DNA from: a virus
DNA length: 39,768 bases
Reading direction: 5' to 3' (one strand)
IMG/VR virus record: IMGVR_UViG_3300046011_005882
Coordinates: 1-39,768 of that record
Shown: positions 14,621 to 21,257 of the stretch, piece by piece
How the letters are laid out: every line of letters begins with the position of its first letter
Numbering within the stretch: position 1 is the first letter of the stretch
Program-made: the position numbers and the translations under genes
The notes under the pieces: generated by a model
The model's database searches: none
What the model was told of the DNA's origin: nothing
What the model saw: only the letters and a program-made list of their open reading frames with translations

Positions 14621-15894
14621 TGAATCGTATTCTGTTGGTTCATCTGCTCAATTTTCATGAAGGCCGTCACGAACTCGGCTGCGACTTGCGGGACGATGGC
14701 GTTGCCTGCTCCCTTAAGGAGCGCAGGGCGGATGCTCCCGCGTCGTGCCAGCTTGTAGGAAAGCCCATCAGCCAGAGGGAAAAGTGCGGGTTCAGTTGGT
14801 ATCCTGCGGTGCTTTCCGTCGCGGCAGAGGAGCCATCGGGAGTCAGACCAGAAGGAGTGAACGCAGTCGCTTGCATCGACAGGTCGGTTATCGTTGCCGT
14901 ATCGCGCCCCATGTTGAGCTTCCGCTGCATGTGCGCCTCCGCAGTGCCACCGGGCTGATTGGCCGTCGGCGTAGCCCATCCAGCCATGCACACCTGCTGG
15001 CTCAGCGGAATCCCCGTGTCCTGTGGTCTCGGTGGCAATGATCCCCTCGCTCCGTCCGTTGCTGTCGGGGAGACCCATCCCGCTGGAAGTATCTTCGACT
15101 CCGCGTAACTCTCCCGGTTTCCATTGCCGGCCGTCATCGCCTGAACAAGGTCCTGCTCCGTCACCATTGAGCTTGTTGGAGATGGCCATCCCGCTAAGCT
15201 CGCCTGCGCCGTCAGCGTGTCCGCCACTCCCCTGCCGTGCCTCATTCCTGATGATTCCGAATCCTCGGCTCTTGGCGTCGCCCATCCAGCCAACTGCGCC
15301 ACCCTCGGAAGCTGATCCAGCCGCGATCTGGTTGATCCGTCCGGATTCGTGCCCGTCTCGCTCATCCCTGCTGTGTCCTTCCAGTCGCGGGCGGAGGCTG
15401 TTGGCCACCCAGTAAAGTCTTTGTCGGATGTGCGGCGCCCCGACGCTGTGTGCGCCCAATACGGTCGCCCCGCAGGCGTAACCTTCTGGCTCCAGGTCTG
15501 CCGATACTCCATCGAGCCAACCGTGAGCAATCGCGCTTGCAACCTGCTCCCCAAATACCTGCTGAGGTCGGCACTCGCGGATGAGATTAAAGAAGGCTGG
15601 CCACAGGTGGCGTTCGTCGAGCTGTCCGAGTCCTTTCCCAGCTGCGCTGAAGGGCTGACATGGACAACTTCCGGTCCAAATAGGTCTACTTGAGGGCCAT
15701 TGTGCCAGTTGTAGCGCGAGCGGCCAACCTGCGATTCCGCAGAAGAAATGACATTGGACATAGCTTTTCAGTTCATCCGGTTTGACATCCACGATTGATC
15801 GCTCGTCCACATCGCCCGGCGGGATGAGCCCGCCCTTGATAAGTTGCCTGAGCCAGTTTGCAGCAGATTTGTCGATTTCATTGTAGTAGTTCAT
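14617..15894 (-). CDS. C5 cytosine DNA methyltransferase
   Basis: It transfers methyl from S-adenosylmethionine to cytosine C5 in DNA, most likely to shield phage DNA from host restriction. Motif I is FFCGIAGWPLALQLA (about 50-64), motif IV SCPCQPFSAAGKG with the catalytic Cys (about 76-88), motif VI FGEQVAS (EQV in place of ENV), motif VIII PHIRQRLYWVA (about 154-164), and the C-terminal motif X is KGAGNAIVPQVAAEFVTAF. Between residues 165 and 360 the target-recognition region is Gly/Asp/Ser-rich with weak conservation. No cognate restriction enzyme is visible, so it is an orphan. A second long frame is nested inside it (14667-15761). The stop overlaps the MazG start. Confidence 0.9.
   Translation of the reverse strand: MNYYNEIDKSAANWLRQLIKGGLIPPGDVDERSIVDVKPDELKSYVQCHFFCGIAGWPLALQLAQWPSSRPIWTGSCPCQPFSAAGKGLGQLDERHLWPAFFNLIRECRPQQVFGEQVASAIAHGWLDGVSADLEPEGYACGATVLGAHSVGAPHIRQRLYWVANSLRPRLEGHSRDERDGHESGRINQIAAGSASEGGAVGWMGDAKSRGFGIIRNEARQGSGGHADGAGELSGMAISNKLNGDGAGPCSGDDGRQWKPGELRGVEDTSSGMGLPDSNGRSEGIIATETTGHGDSAEPAGVHGWMGYADGQSARWHCGGAHAAEAQHGARYGNDNRPVDASDCVHSFWSDSRWLLCRDGKHRRIPTEPALFPLADGLSYKLARRGSIRPALLKGAGNAIVPQVAAEFVTAFMKIEQMNQQNTIQ
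14667..15761 (-). CDS. Nested +1-frame protein in the methyltransferase gene, GWPTP-repeat family
   Basis: A 364-codon frame with its own ATG at 15761 lies wholly inside the methyltransferase gene. Its text is not random: GPQVDLFGPEVVHVSPS, SSASADLSRYLGSRLQARLL, YRQTWSQKVTPAGRPYWAHT, then repeated units GWPTASARDWKD, GWATPRAEDS, GWPSPTSS, GWVSPTATDG and GWATPTANQPGG, and a LNPHFSLWLMGFPTSW end. From memory this series (tryptophan-pro repeats, then LNP..SRWLMGYP.EW) is a family widespread in phages and often labelled methyltransferase-like, although it has no methyltransferase motif. Both frames therefore look coding over about 1.1 kb. Its function is unknown. Confidence 0.6.
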   Translation of the reverse strand: MSNVISSAESQVGRSRYNWHNGPQVDLFGPEVVHVSPSAQLGKDSDSSTNATCGQPSLISSASADLSRYLGSRLQARLLTVGSMEYRQTWSQKVTPAGRPYWAHTASGRRTSDKDFTGWPTASARDWKDTAGMSETGTNPDGSTRSRLDQLPRVAQLAGWATPRAEDSESSGMRHGRGVADTLTAQASLAGWPSPTSSMVTEQDLVQAMTAGNGNRESYAESKILPAGWVSPTATDGARGSLPPRPQDTGIPLSQQVCMAGWATPTANQPGGTAEAHMQRKLNMGRDTATITDLSMQATAFTPSGLTPDGSSAATESTAGYQLNPHFSLWLMGFPTSWHDAGASALRSLREQATPSSRKSQPSS

Positions 15895-16190
15895 TTTCCG
15901 CCAATTTGTTTAGCAATCATCGGGGCCACATCCGTCCACAGCCAATCCTTGCAAGCCTCGCGGGCCACACGGATGTGGCGGCATTCCGATTTCTTGCCGG
16001 CCCGTCGCTCCACACCCACCACGAACGCAAACCGCTCACAGTCGCACTGGCCAGCCCACGAAGCCTCTTCGAGGTCAACGAAGTGGGACTTGCCCGGTCT
16101 TGACTTGCTGCCCACCCGGAACCGGAAGTATTCGCCGTCCAGACGCTCCACCTTCCAGTCGTTGGGGGAGGTTGATTCCTGGTCGCTCAT
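15891..16190 (-). CDS. SWIM zinc-finger protein, small
   Basis: From the ATG at 16190 the protein is 99 residues. It carries a SWIM motif (CxC-xn-CxH): Cys49 and Cys51 in GQCDCERFAF and Cys70 and His72 in KKSECRHIR, on an alpha/beta background that begins YFRFRVGSKS. SWIM domains bind DNA or protein partners in recombination and repair factors and in transposase-like proteins. Here the domain is nearly the whole protein, between the helicase and the methyltransferase, so a DNA-binding or accessory role in replication or modification is likely. The stop overlaps the methyltransferase start (ATGA). Confidence 0.75.
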   Translation of the reverse strand: MSDQESTSPNDWKVERLDGEYFRFRVGSKSRPGKSHFVDLEEASWAGQCDCERFAFVVGVERRAGKKSECRHIRVAREACKDWLWTDVAPMIAKQIGGK

Positions 16191-16212
16191 TGTCAATGGG
16201 GAATTTACGGGG

Positions 16213-17565
16213 TTAGAGGATGGGGGATTCGGGGTCGAAGCGGGTGAGCCATGGACGGAACTTGAATTTCAGGTCAATCCCGGCAATGCCGCCGCGCTGC
16301 TTGGCCACCAGCATGTTGATGGACACGGGGCTGAGGCGATCCCGCTTGTCGTCCTCCTCCTTCTCGCTCGGGTCGTAGAGCATCCCCACAAAGTCCGCAT
16401 CCTGCTCAATGCTTCCGCTTTCACGGAGGTCGCTCAGGCGGGGCTTGCGCTTCTTCTCCTTGTCGAACTCCCGGTTCAACTGGGCCAGCACGATGATGGG
16501 GATTTTCAACTCCTTGGCGAGCAGCTTGATGGAGCGGCTGATGTGGTCCACTTGTTCGCGGCGGTCCTTTCCCTTGTGGGATTCGACGAGTTGCAGGTAG
16601 TCGATGCCGAGGACCTGAATCTTCTTCGACACCACCCACCGCCGAGCCTTGGCGGCAATGGCGGCCACCGAGGAGTTTGGCCGGTCTGAGATGGAGAACT
16701 TCATGGCCTTCATCCGTCGGGCCGCACCAGCCATCTGCTTGCCCTGCTCATCGGACGGATGGTTCTGCTGGTGGAACGCGGTCACGTCGATCTCGGACTC
16801 AACGGACAGCATCCGGTCGCCCAGTTCAGCCGCGTCCATCTCCAGCTCGATCAGCCCGACGCTCGCACCGCTGGTCCGGCAGACGCTCATCAGCAAGCTC
16901 ACCAGAACGGCTGTCTTGCCCGTTCCCGGGCGGCCGGCAATCACGTAGTAGCGGCTCGGCTTGAGCCCGCCCTTGGTGATGCCGTCGAAATTGCTCCAGC
17001 CAGTCCGCAAGGCATCCACATTCCCACGGATGCGCTCGTTGATGGCCGCGAAGGAGGCGATGGCCACCGACTTGCCGTCGTGGTCCTCAGCTTCCGAGGA
17101 AACTCGGAAGGCCCCGATGGCCATGACGTTCTGCTCAAACCCGCTGACCAGCTCCTCAACCCCGCCCTCGCACTGGCTGGCGGAAGCGATGGTGGTGGTG
17201 CATGTCGCGATGACGCACCGAAGGACGTGTTTCTCCCGAAGGATGTCGATGTAGTAGGACAGGTTGGCCGCGCTGGGAACCCGGTTGGGGATTTCGGATA
17301 GCCGCGCCATCCCGCCGCACATATCCAGCGTCCCGTCTGCCTTGAGCTTCTGGTGGAGGGTGATGATGTCCACCGGCTGGCGGGCCTCATACATCGACAG
17401 CAGCGCCGAGTAGATGTCGCGGTTGCGGATGTCGTAGAAACAATCCGGGCCAGCCTTCAGGGATTCAAGGCACTTGCCGATGGATTCGTTCGGGGACAGC
17501 AAGCAGCAGGCTAGGATTCCCTCCTCCGCCTCGATGGAGTGGGGCGGGATTGTTGGGTCCTTCAC
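16213..17565 (-). CDS. dnaB: Replicative DNA helicase, DnaB family
   Basis: This is a hexameric 5'-3' helicase that unwinds DNA at the fork. Residues 1-125 are the DnaB N-terminal helical domain (PPHSIEAEEGILACCLLSPN, NRVPSAANLSYYIDILREK). The RecA-like motor follows: Walker A AGRPGTGKT at about 210-218, Walker B GIDYLQL at about 320-326, the H3 Gln in VLAQLNRE, and the arginine-finger loop RLSDLRESGSIEQDAD at 376-391. The end WLTRFDPES is typical. At 450 residues it is full length. It overlaps the initiator gene by ATGA, which gives an initiator-helicase pair like lambda O-P or P22 18-12. Because the phage has its own DnaB, it needs no helicase borrowing. Confidence 0.95.
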   Translation of the reverse strand: MKDPTIPPHSIEAEEGILACCLLSPNESIGKCLESLKAGPDCFYDIRNRDIYSALLSMYEARQPVDIITLHQKLKADGTLDMCGGMARLSEIPNRVPSAANLSYYIDILREKHVLRCVIATCTTTIASASQCEGGVEELVSGFEQNVMAIGAFRVSSEAEDHDGKSVAIASFAAINERIRGNVDALRTGWSNFDGITKGGLKPSRYYVIAGRPGTGKTAVLVSLLMSVCRTSGASVGLIELEMDAAELGDRMLSVESEIDVTAFHQQNHPSDEQGKQMAGAARRMKAMKFSISDRPNSSVAAIAAKARRWVVSKKIQVLGIDYLQLVESHKGKDRREQVDHISRSIKLLAKELKIPIIVLAQLNREFDKEKKRKPRLSDLRESGSIEQDADFVGMLYDPSEKEEDDKRDRLSPVSINMLVAKQRGGIAGIDLKFKFRPWLTRFDPESPIL

Positions 17566-18686
17566 TTACCACCCCCGTTGTCCATCATCAGTTCGGCCAG
17601 CTTGTCCCGGAGCTGGTTGTATTCCCGGGATTCCTCCTGGGTGGGTTGACGGCCGCTGTCCAGAACCCGCTCCATGTCCGCCGGGTGGGTTGCCAGCTTG
17701 GATCGAATCTCGTCGATCAGCTTCTGGTGGGGGTGGAAGGGTTTGGGCTGAGCCGATGCTGAATCCTGTTTTTTGGAAGGCCCCCAAGAGTAAGCCCGGT
17801 CGATCTCCCCGTTCCAGTTTCTCAGCAGCGTGATGATGTCCTTGCGGATATACTGATAGCCCGATGCGTAGTAGGATTCCAGCGCCACCATGTCCTCCTC
17901 GGAGGTTCCCAAGGAGAGAACCTTCCGAAGCTGTGAAAGCTCCCCATCCTGCCAAGCCGTTTTAGGCCGGCGACCCATCATCTTGCACACCCGCAGCCGC
18001 AACGCTTCCAGTTTCGACGGGGGGGCCGGCGGAACGTGGGGGGCTTCGCCTTGGGAAGGAGCAGCTTTTAGGGAAGCAACTTGGCTATCCCGCTCGGCTT
18101 TCAGGTCTTCCTCGTCCGGGACAAGATACCTTCCAGCCAAGATTCCCGGTTGGTCATTTTCACCTGATGTCTTTAGTAGAGGTCTAAGGACGTTACAGTT
18201 AGTAAGGAACTGCTCATTTTGAGCACATCCCATTTGCTCAATTTGAGCAGATGGCAGTTGCTCATTTTGACCATGCTCAATTTGGGCAGATGGGATCAAT
18301 TTCCCGCCGCCATCAAGGCCACAAAACTCCCCGGACTGGACCTTCAACCACATCGACCACCTGACCGAATAGTGCTTTCGGCGGCTTGCCTTTCCCTCGG
18401 GCTGCTTGGAGATGAGCAGGTTGTTGTCCTCCAGCAGCCCGATGATGCGGCGGATGGTTGACCTGCTCAGCCAATCGAACTCTCCCTCAAGCTCGTCCAG
18501 CGTGAAGTAGACCCACTTGTAGCCATCATCGTCCAGCGATCCGATTTTGGACCGCCCGTTGGATGGGCACGTCCACCACACGAATCGCTGAAGGATTATG
18601 GCGCAATCGGACCCGAAAATCTTGGCCGCAGCCCGCTCGCACTGAAGCGGCTGCTGCATTGTGAATGGAAGGGGATTGCCGTTCAT
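17562..18686 (-). CDS. Replication initiator, lambda O-like winged-helix protein
   Basis: The N-terminus (about 10-115) is a winged-helix domain: LQCERAAAKIFGSDCAIILQ, then WVYFTLDELEGEFDWLSRST and IRRIIGLLEDNNLLISKQPE, the same pattern as replication proteins that read origin repeats. The middle (140-165) is encoded by 15-bp repeats that give SAQIEHGQNEQLPSAQIEQ, so this part of the protein is a by-product of DNA iterons. The C-terminal half is a DnaD-like or helicase-loader region (about 230-310) with a charged tail. Directly downstream is DnaB. The layout copies lambda O, whose origin lies in its own gene. An alternative name is DnaD-like loader. The stop overlaps dnaB. Confidence 0.75.
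   Translation of the reverse strand: MNGNPLPFTMQQPLQCERAAAKIFGSDCAIILQRFVWWTCPSNGRSKIGSLDDDGYKWVYFTLDELEGEFDWLSRSTIRRIIGLLEDNNLLISKQPEGKASRRKHYSVRWSMWLKVQSGEFCGLDGGGKLIPSAQIEHGQNEQLPSAQIEQMGCAQNEQFLTNCNVLRPLLKTSGENDQPGILAGRYLVPDEEDLKAERDSQVASLKAAPSQGEAPHVPPAPPSKLEALRLRVCKMMGRRPKTAWQDGELSQLRKVLSLGTSEEDMVALESYYASGYQYIRKDIITLLRNWNGEIDRAYSWGPSKKQDSASAQPKPFHPHQKLIDEIRSKLATHPADMERVLDSGRQPTQEESREYNQLRDKLAELMMDNGGGK
18211..18288. repeat. Iterons inside the initiator gene: candidate replication origin
   Basis: Four 15-bp near-palindromes TGCTCA(A/T)TTTGxxCA begin at 18211, 18235, 18259 and 18274. The first two are TGCTCATTTTGAGCA and TGCTCAATTTGAGCA; the third and fourth differ by one or two bases in the right half. 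The steps are 24, 24 and 15 bases. Repeats of this type inside an initiator gene are the pattern of lambda-type origins. An AT-rich unwinding region is not clearly visible next to them. Confidence 0.7.
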
Positions 18687-18696
18687 TGGTCACAGA

Positions 18697-18774
18697 AACA
18701 AAAAGAGCCATCCCGTGCGTGGTGAAGATTGAGATGCCGCCCAAAGAGATAAAGCAGCACGCGCACGGAATGGC
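18697..18774 (-). terminator. Long-loop hairpin with T tract upstream of the initiator
   Basis: On the minus strand GCCATTCCGTGCGCGTG pairs with CACGCACGGGATGGC (about 15 bp, small bulge, 36-base loop) and is followed by TCTTTTTGTTTC. The stem spans 18707-18774. It fits a terminator or attenuator that ends the small-gene operon or controls read-through into the initiator. The large loop makes attenuation or protein binding possible. Confidence 0.55.
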
Positions 18775-18866
18775 CCAAAATGGTTCATTTCTCTTCTGTT
18801 TTCACATCGCCAGGGTCTTCACTCCCTCGCAACGCCCCCACAACTACCCCGACCGCCCGGGCCGGG
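18775..18866. other. Short leader segment with no gene
   Basis: The interval between the hairpin and the next minus-strand stop holds no convincing frame on either strand. I see no further repeat or site in it. Confidence 0.5.
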
Positions 18867-19133
18867 TCAACTGGATTTGCTCAACTCCTCCAGAAACTCG
18901 TCGCAGTTGTTGGCTGCGGCTGCAAGCTCCTGCCAATAACGGTCGCGGCAGTCGGGTTGCATGACCCACGGGTCTGGCCGGCCGATCTTGTCGGCCACCC
19001 TCCACCACTTACTGGACGGCCCGTTGGTGTGCATCCCGGTGACTTTCTGGCCGGGCTGGAAGTTGTCCACGCCGTAGCCAAGCTCGATCACCCCGTCTGG
19101 CTTTCCCCAGACTTTTGCGTAGGTGGCCTTCAC
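18867..19133 (-). CDS. Hypothetical protein, 88 aa
   Basis: This gene uses a GTG start at 19133 that overlaps the upstream stop (GTGA). The protein MKATYAKVWGKPDGVIELGY begins with a small beta-rich part (FQPGQKVTGMHTNGPSSKWW) and ends in a helix with an acidic end (AANNCDEFLEELSKSS). I recognise no family. It is the last of a chain of coupled tiny genes and is followed by a long hairpin with a T tract. Confidence 0.6.
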   Translation of the reverse strand: MKATYAKVWGKPDGVIELGYGVDNFQPGQKVTGMHTNGPSSKWWRVADKIGRPDPWVMQPDCRDRYWQELAAAANNCDEFLEELSKSS

Positions 19134-19369
19134 TTCCCCATCCTCCTCCGCTCGATCTCATCCTGTAAATCCCGCTCCAGCCCGTCAGCCCGCAGCCGAT
19201 ACAGCTCCGCCTTCATGGCCAGCACAGCCTCGTAGGTGGTGGATTCCGGGTCCCTGCACCAGTCGCCCACCTCAAGCCCGATTGAGCCCAGCATGGACGC
19301 TTGACTGGCGCATTCAAGCAGCCGGTGGTAGTGGGACTTGCTGATCTTTACGGTCTTTTCCTTCTTCAT
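19130..19369 (-). CDS. Hypothetical helical protein, 79 aa
   Basis: The ATG at 19369 (MKKEKTVKISKSHYHRLLEC) has a good ribosome binding site (AGGAAGGA, 6-8 bases upstream); a longer start lies inside the previous gene. The sequence is nearly all helix, with a Lys-rich N-terminus and a charged C-terminal helix (YRLRADGLERDLQDEIERRR). It may be a small DNA-binding or coiled-coil regulator. No family is recognised. Confidence 0.6.
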   Translation of the reverse strand: MKKEKTVKISKSHYHRLLECASQASMLGSIGLEVGDWCRDPESTTYEAVLAMKAELYRLRADGLERDLQDEIERRRMGK

Positions 19370-19523
19370 GGTTTTCCTTCCTCTCCGAATCCTCCATCGT
19401 TCCAATCAAGTCATCACACGGCTTCCCACACCAAGAGCAGCGGTAGAACAGGGTGGTCTTCCCTTCAACCCTACATTCCTGGCCGCAGCAGCTTGAGGCG
19501 GTTTTCAATCCCACGGCCTCCAC
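19314..19523 (-). CDS. Small putative zinc-ribbon protein, 69 aa
   Basis: A GTG start at 19523 is preceded by GAGGAGG at good spacing. The protein has CCGQECRVEGKTTLFYRCSW then CGKPCDD: two Cys clusters 14 residues apart, as in small zinc-ribbon proteins. The last 25 residues are charged, and 56 bases overlap the next gene in another frame. The long overlap lowers confidence in the tail, not in the Cys domain. Confidence 0.5.
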   Translation of the reverse strand: MEAVGLKTASSCCGQECRVEGKTTLFYRCSWCGKPCDDLIGTMEDSERKENHEEGKDRKDQQVPLPPAA

Positions 19524-19660
19524 CCCACGTCCTCCTCATCACCACGGGGCTTCCGGGAAGGGCCTTCCTCGGGCTCTGGCGGGTCCTCCACGGGCTCGGG
19601 AGGCAGATTGGCTACCAACTTACCGGAAACGACCTTGAAGGCCCTCAGATCGGCCGTCAT
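19505..19660 (-). CDS. Hypothetical Pro/Glu-rich small protein, 51 aa
   Basis: The ATG at 19660 overlaps the stop of the preceding small membrane protein (ATGA). It encodes MTADLRAFKVVSGKLVANLP followed by a Pro/Glu-rich stretch and ends DVGWRPWD. It is short and disordered in appearance. Support is the tight coupling on both sides and consistent spacing; no function is assigned. Confidence 0.45.
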   Translation of the reverse strand: MTADLRAFKVVSGKLVANLPPEPVEDPPEPEEGPSRKPRGDEEDVGWRPWD

Positions 19661-19788
19661 AGGATCAGCTTGGCGAGGGTGAAGGCCCCGAAGACGGCCA
19701 ATCCAAACATCAGGGCGCTCAGGGCCAGCAGCAAGAGCAGCCCCCAGTTGGGGCCGGAAGGGCCGGCGGGTTGAGGGTCGTAGGTCAT
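19657..19788 (-). CDS. Small single-pass membrane protein, 43 aa
   Basis: The ATG at 19788 follows a near-perfect ribosome binding site (GAGGAGG, 5 bases upstream). It encodes a short polar N-terminus (MTYDPQPAGPSGPN) and one hydrophobic helix from residue 15 to the end (LLLLLALSALMFGLAVFGAF). It could be a small holin, an inhibitor of superinfection or another membrane peptide. It is coupled to both neighbours by ATGA overlaps. Confidence 0.6.
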   Translation of the reverse strand: MTYDPQPAGPSGPNWGLLLLLALSALMFGLAVFGAFTLAKLIL

Positions 19789-20018
19789 GGAATCCTCCTC
19801 AGTGATCCGGCGCGAACAAGGGACGCTCCGAGTTCACCGGGCTTGGGGTCCGGATAGGCCACCGTATCCCGGATTGGACGATACCCAACGCTGGGAGCCG
19901 CATTCCGCATCGCATTCCAGTGGGTTGTTGGCCAGCCAGATGCCAATGCGTGGATGGAAGGGTATAGGCCCGGCGCTCCGTGTTGGGCGGCCCGGTTGAG
20001 GTGGTCTTGGGAGGTCAT
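19785..20018 (-). CDS. Hypothetical protein, 77 aa
   Basis: The start is an ATG at 20018 with AAGGA six bases upstream (MTSQDHLNRAAQHGAPGLYP). The sequence contains a compact HWNAMRNAAPSVGYRP stretch and ends LVRAGSLRRIP. There is no recognised family, signal peptide or membrane helix. Its stop overlaps the next start by ATGA. Confidence 0.5.
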   Translation of the reverse strand: MTSQDHLNRAAQHGAPGLYPSIHALASGWPTTHWNAMRNAAPSVGYRPIRDTVAYPDPKPGELGASLVRAGSLRRIP

Positions 20019-20034
20019 CTGGATTCCTTGTCGC

Positions 20035-20313
20035 TCATTGAACCTCCGCCTTGATGGTTTCGAGAATCGCTTCCCGGTAGGCGATGGCGTCCCGCTTGAG
20101 CAGGAAGAACTCGGTGTAGGAGAAATCGTCGCCCCGGAAAGTAAGCTCAACCTCCCAGCCAATGAGCCAATTACGGCTTACCATCAGATATTCAAGGTTT
20201 CCAACCTCAACCACATCCCCGTTGGGCAGGCGCATGTAGGGAGCGCCCCAGTCATCAGGTTCAGATTTGGGGAGATTGAACTTTGATGGGCCTCTGTATG
20301 ATTGATTATTCAT
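20035..20313 (-). CDS. Hypothetical protein, 92 aa, first gene of the leftward small-gene operon
   Basis: I chose the ATG at 20313 (MNNQSYRGPSKFNLPKSEPD). The frame is also open to a TTG at 20358, but that TTG is part of the repeated TTGCCTATTGACA motif, so it is more likely a control element than a start. The protein has a central beta-rich part (VVEVGNLEYLMVSRNWLIGW) and a C-terminal helix (LKRDAIAYREAILETIKAEV). No family is recognised. It is the first gene of the minus-strand run that leads to the initiator and helicase. Confidence 0.6.
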   Translation of the reverse strand: MNNQSYRGPSKFNLPKSEPDDWGAPYMRLPNGDVVEVGNLEYLMVSRNWLIGWEVELTFRGDDFSYTEFFLLKRDAIAYREAILETIKAEVQ

Positions 20314-20345
20314 TGCCCGGGTAGGGTTGGCGGGAGGGGCGGGGT

Positions 20346-20358
20346 TGTCAATAGGCAA
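20346..20358 (-). promoter_or_regulatory. TTGCCTATTGACA motif, copy A
   Basis: Exact 13-base motif, 32 bases upstream of the ATG at 20313 on the minus strand. It is one of four exact copies in the window, three of them on the plus strand (27702, 31565, 37685). A sigma-70 -10 box at 17 bases is not evident. Confidence 0.55.
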
Positions 20359-21111
20359 ATCTCACGCCTGTTGCAAACGCATAGCCAATCCCTCCAAGGA
20401 ACAACCCAGCCCCCACAGGACAGCCCAGCTAGGCAGGAATTGCCCGTAAAGAGAGGCTTTCCCACAGGATAGGCAAGGAGAGGCTATCCAGCAGCCTCGT
20501 AGAGGGCAGGAAGGGCTGCCGAGGCTATGGGGAAGATGGGGGAATGCCGCCTAGACCAGCCTATGGGGAACGTGGGGCGATTGCGGGGCTTTGGGGAATG
20601 GGACAATCCGGCCAGTCAATCCCGGGTAGCTGATGAATACATTGCCTCCCAAGAAATGGAAAGCCCAGCCGGTAGCTGGCAAATCAACCTCGGGCGATGG
20701 TCGTCTTAACCTACCCTGGCCTCCTGTCGCGGGCCGTTGATCCCTTTGGCAAGCTCAGCCTGCCCGTTTTAATCGGCGAGTGGGTTGTTCCCCCATTCCG
20801 ATCCATCCCTTCACCCGTGGGCCGCCTGAAGCGATTCCCAGAGGCTACGCGGCCAACCTATTCCCGGTCGGCAGGGAGAGTGAAAAGCCAGCCGTTTGGG
20901 AAATCCAGCCAAAAAAACCCAAAGCCAAATTGGGAAATGGGCTGAGACGGTTACGCAGGAACCTATTTGATACCACCCGCACCCAGGGGCCGCCCAAGAG
21001 GTCCTGCCCCCGGCATCTGACCGCTCCCGAATTGCCACGGAAAGTCTCCTTCTGTAAGTGCTTGCGGCGCAAGGCGGGCGGGTTTGTTGTCGTGTTCTAC
21101 GGGATTTCACA

Positions 21112-21129
21112 TTTCTGTCCGGACAGAAA
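21112..21129. promoter_or_regulatory. Perfect 18-bp palindrome, candidate operator
   Basis: TTTCTGTCCGGACAGAAA is identical on both strands. It lies about 130 bases upstream of the first rightward gene and 3 bases from a tandem repeat. Palindromes of this size are typical of dimeric repressor operators. Confidence 0.55.
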
Positions 21130-21131
21130 GG

Positions 21132-21158
21132 ATTGAACGAATTGAACGAATTGAACGG
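21132..21158. repeat. Three tandem 9-bp repeats (ATTGAACGA)
   Basis: ATTGAACGA, ATTGAACGA and ATTGAACGG follow each other without gaps, 3 bases after the palindrome. It could be a protein binding array or a replication or partition-like site; it may also be a slippage product. Confidence 0.6.
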
Positions 21159-21257
21159 AGGGATTGGAGCGTCGCGAACGCGGCGCAACCGTCACGGCAT
21201 TTCCTAGCTGTCATCCCCGAAAGGGACCGGACGAAAAACCAAAAACGAAGGAAACCA

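Larger units (their letters stand above)
20359..21257. other. Divergent control region without convincing genes (about 900 bp)
   Basis: The leftward operon starts at 20313 and the rightward genes at 21258. Frames here are short and low in quality on both strands. Visible structure: a hairpin GGATAG...CTATCC at 20468-20489; TTGCCTAT on the minus strand at 20469-20476; three degenerate CTWTGGGGAA repeats at 20525, 20561 and 20589; and, at the right end, a perfect palindrome and a tandem 9-mer (listed separately). This is the expected place for the early promoters and the lysis-lysogeny operators, yet no repressor gene is visible beside it. Confidence 0.6.

Noticed and set aside
18211-18288. Short repeat array as a CRISPR
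   Set aside because: Repeat units are 15 bp, spacing is 9 bases or none, and the array is inside a protein gene; this fits iterons and not CRISPR.
20811-21188. Minus-strand 125-codon frame in the control region
   Set aside because: It crosses the palindrome and tandem repeat and has Ser/Arg/Pro-rich text with no domain or ribosome binding site.
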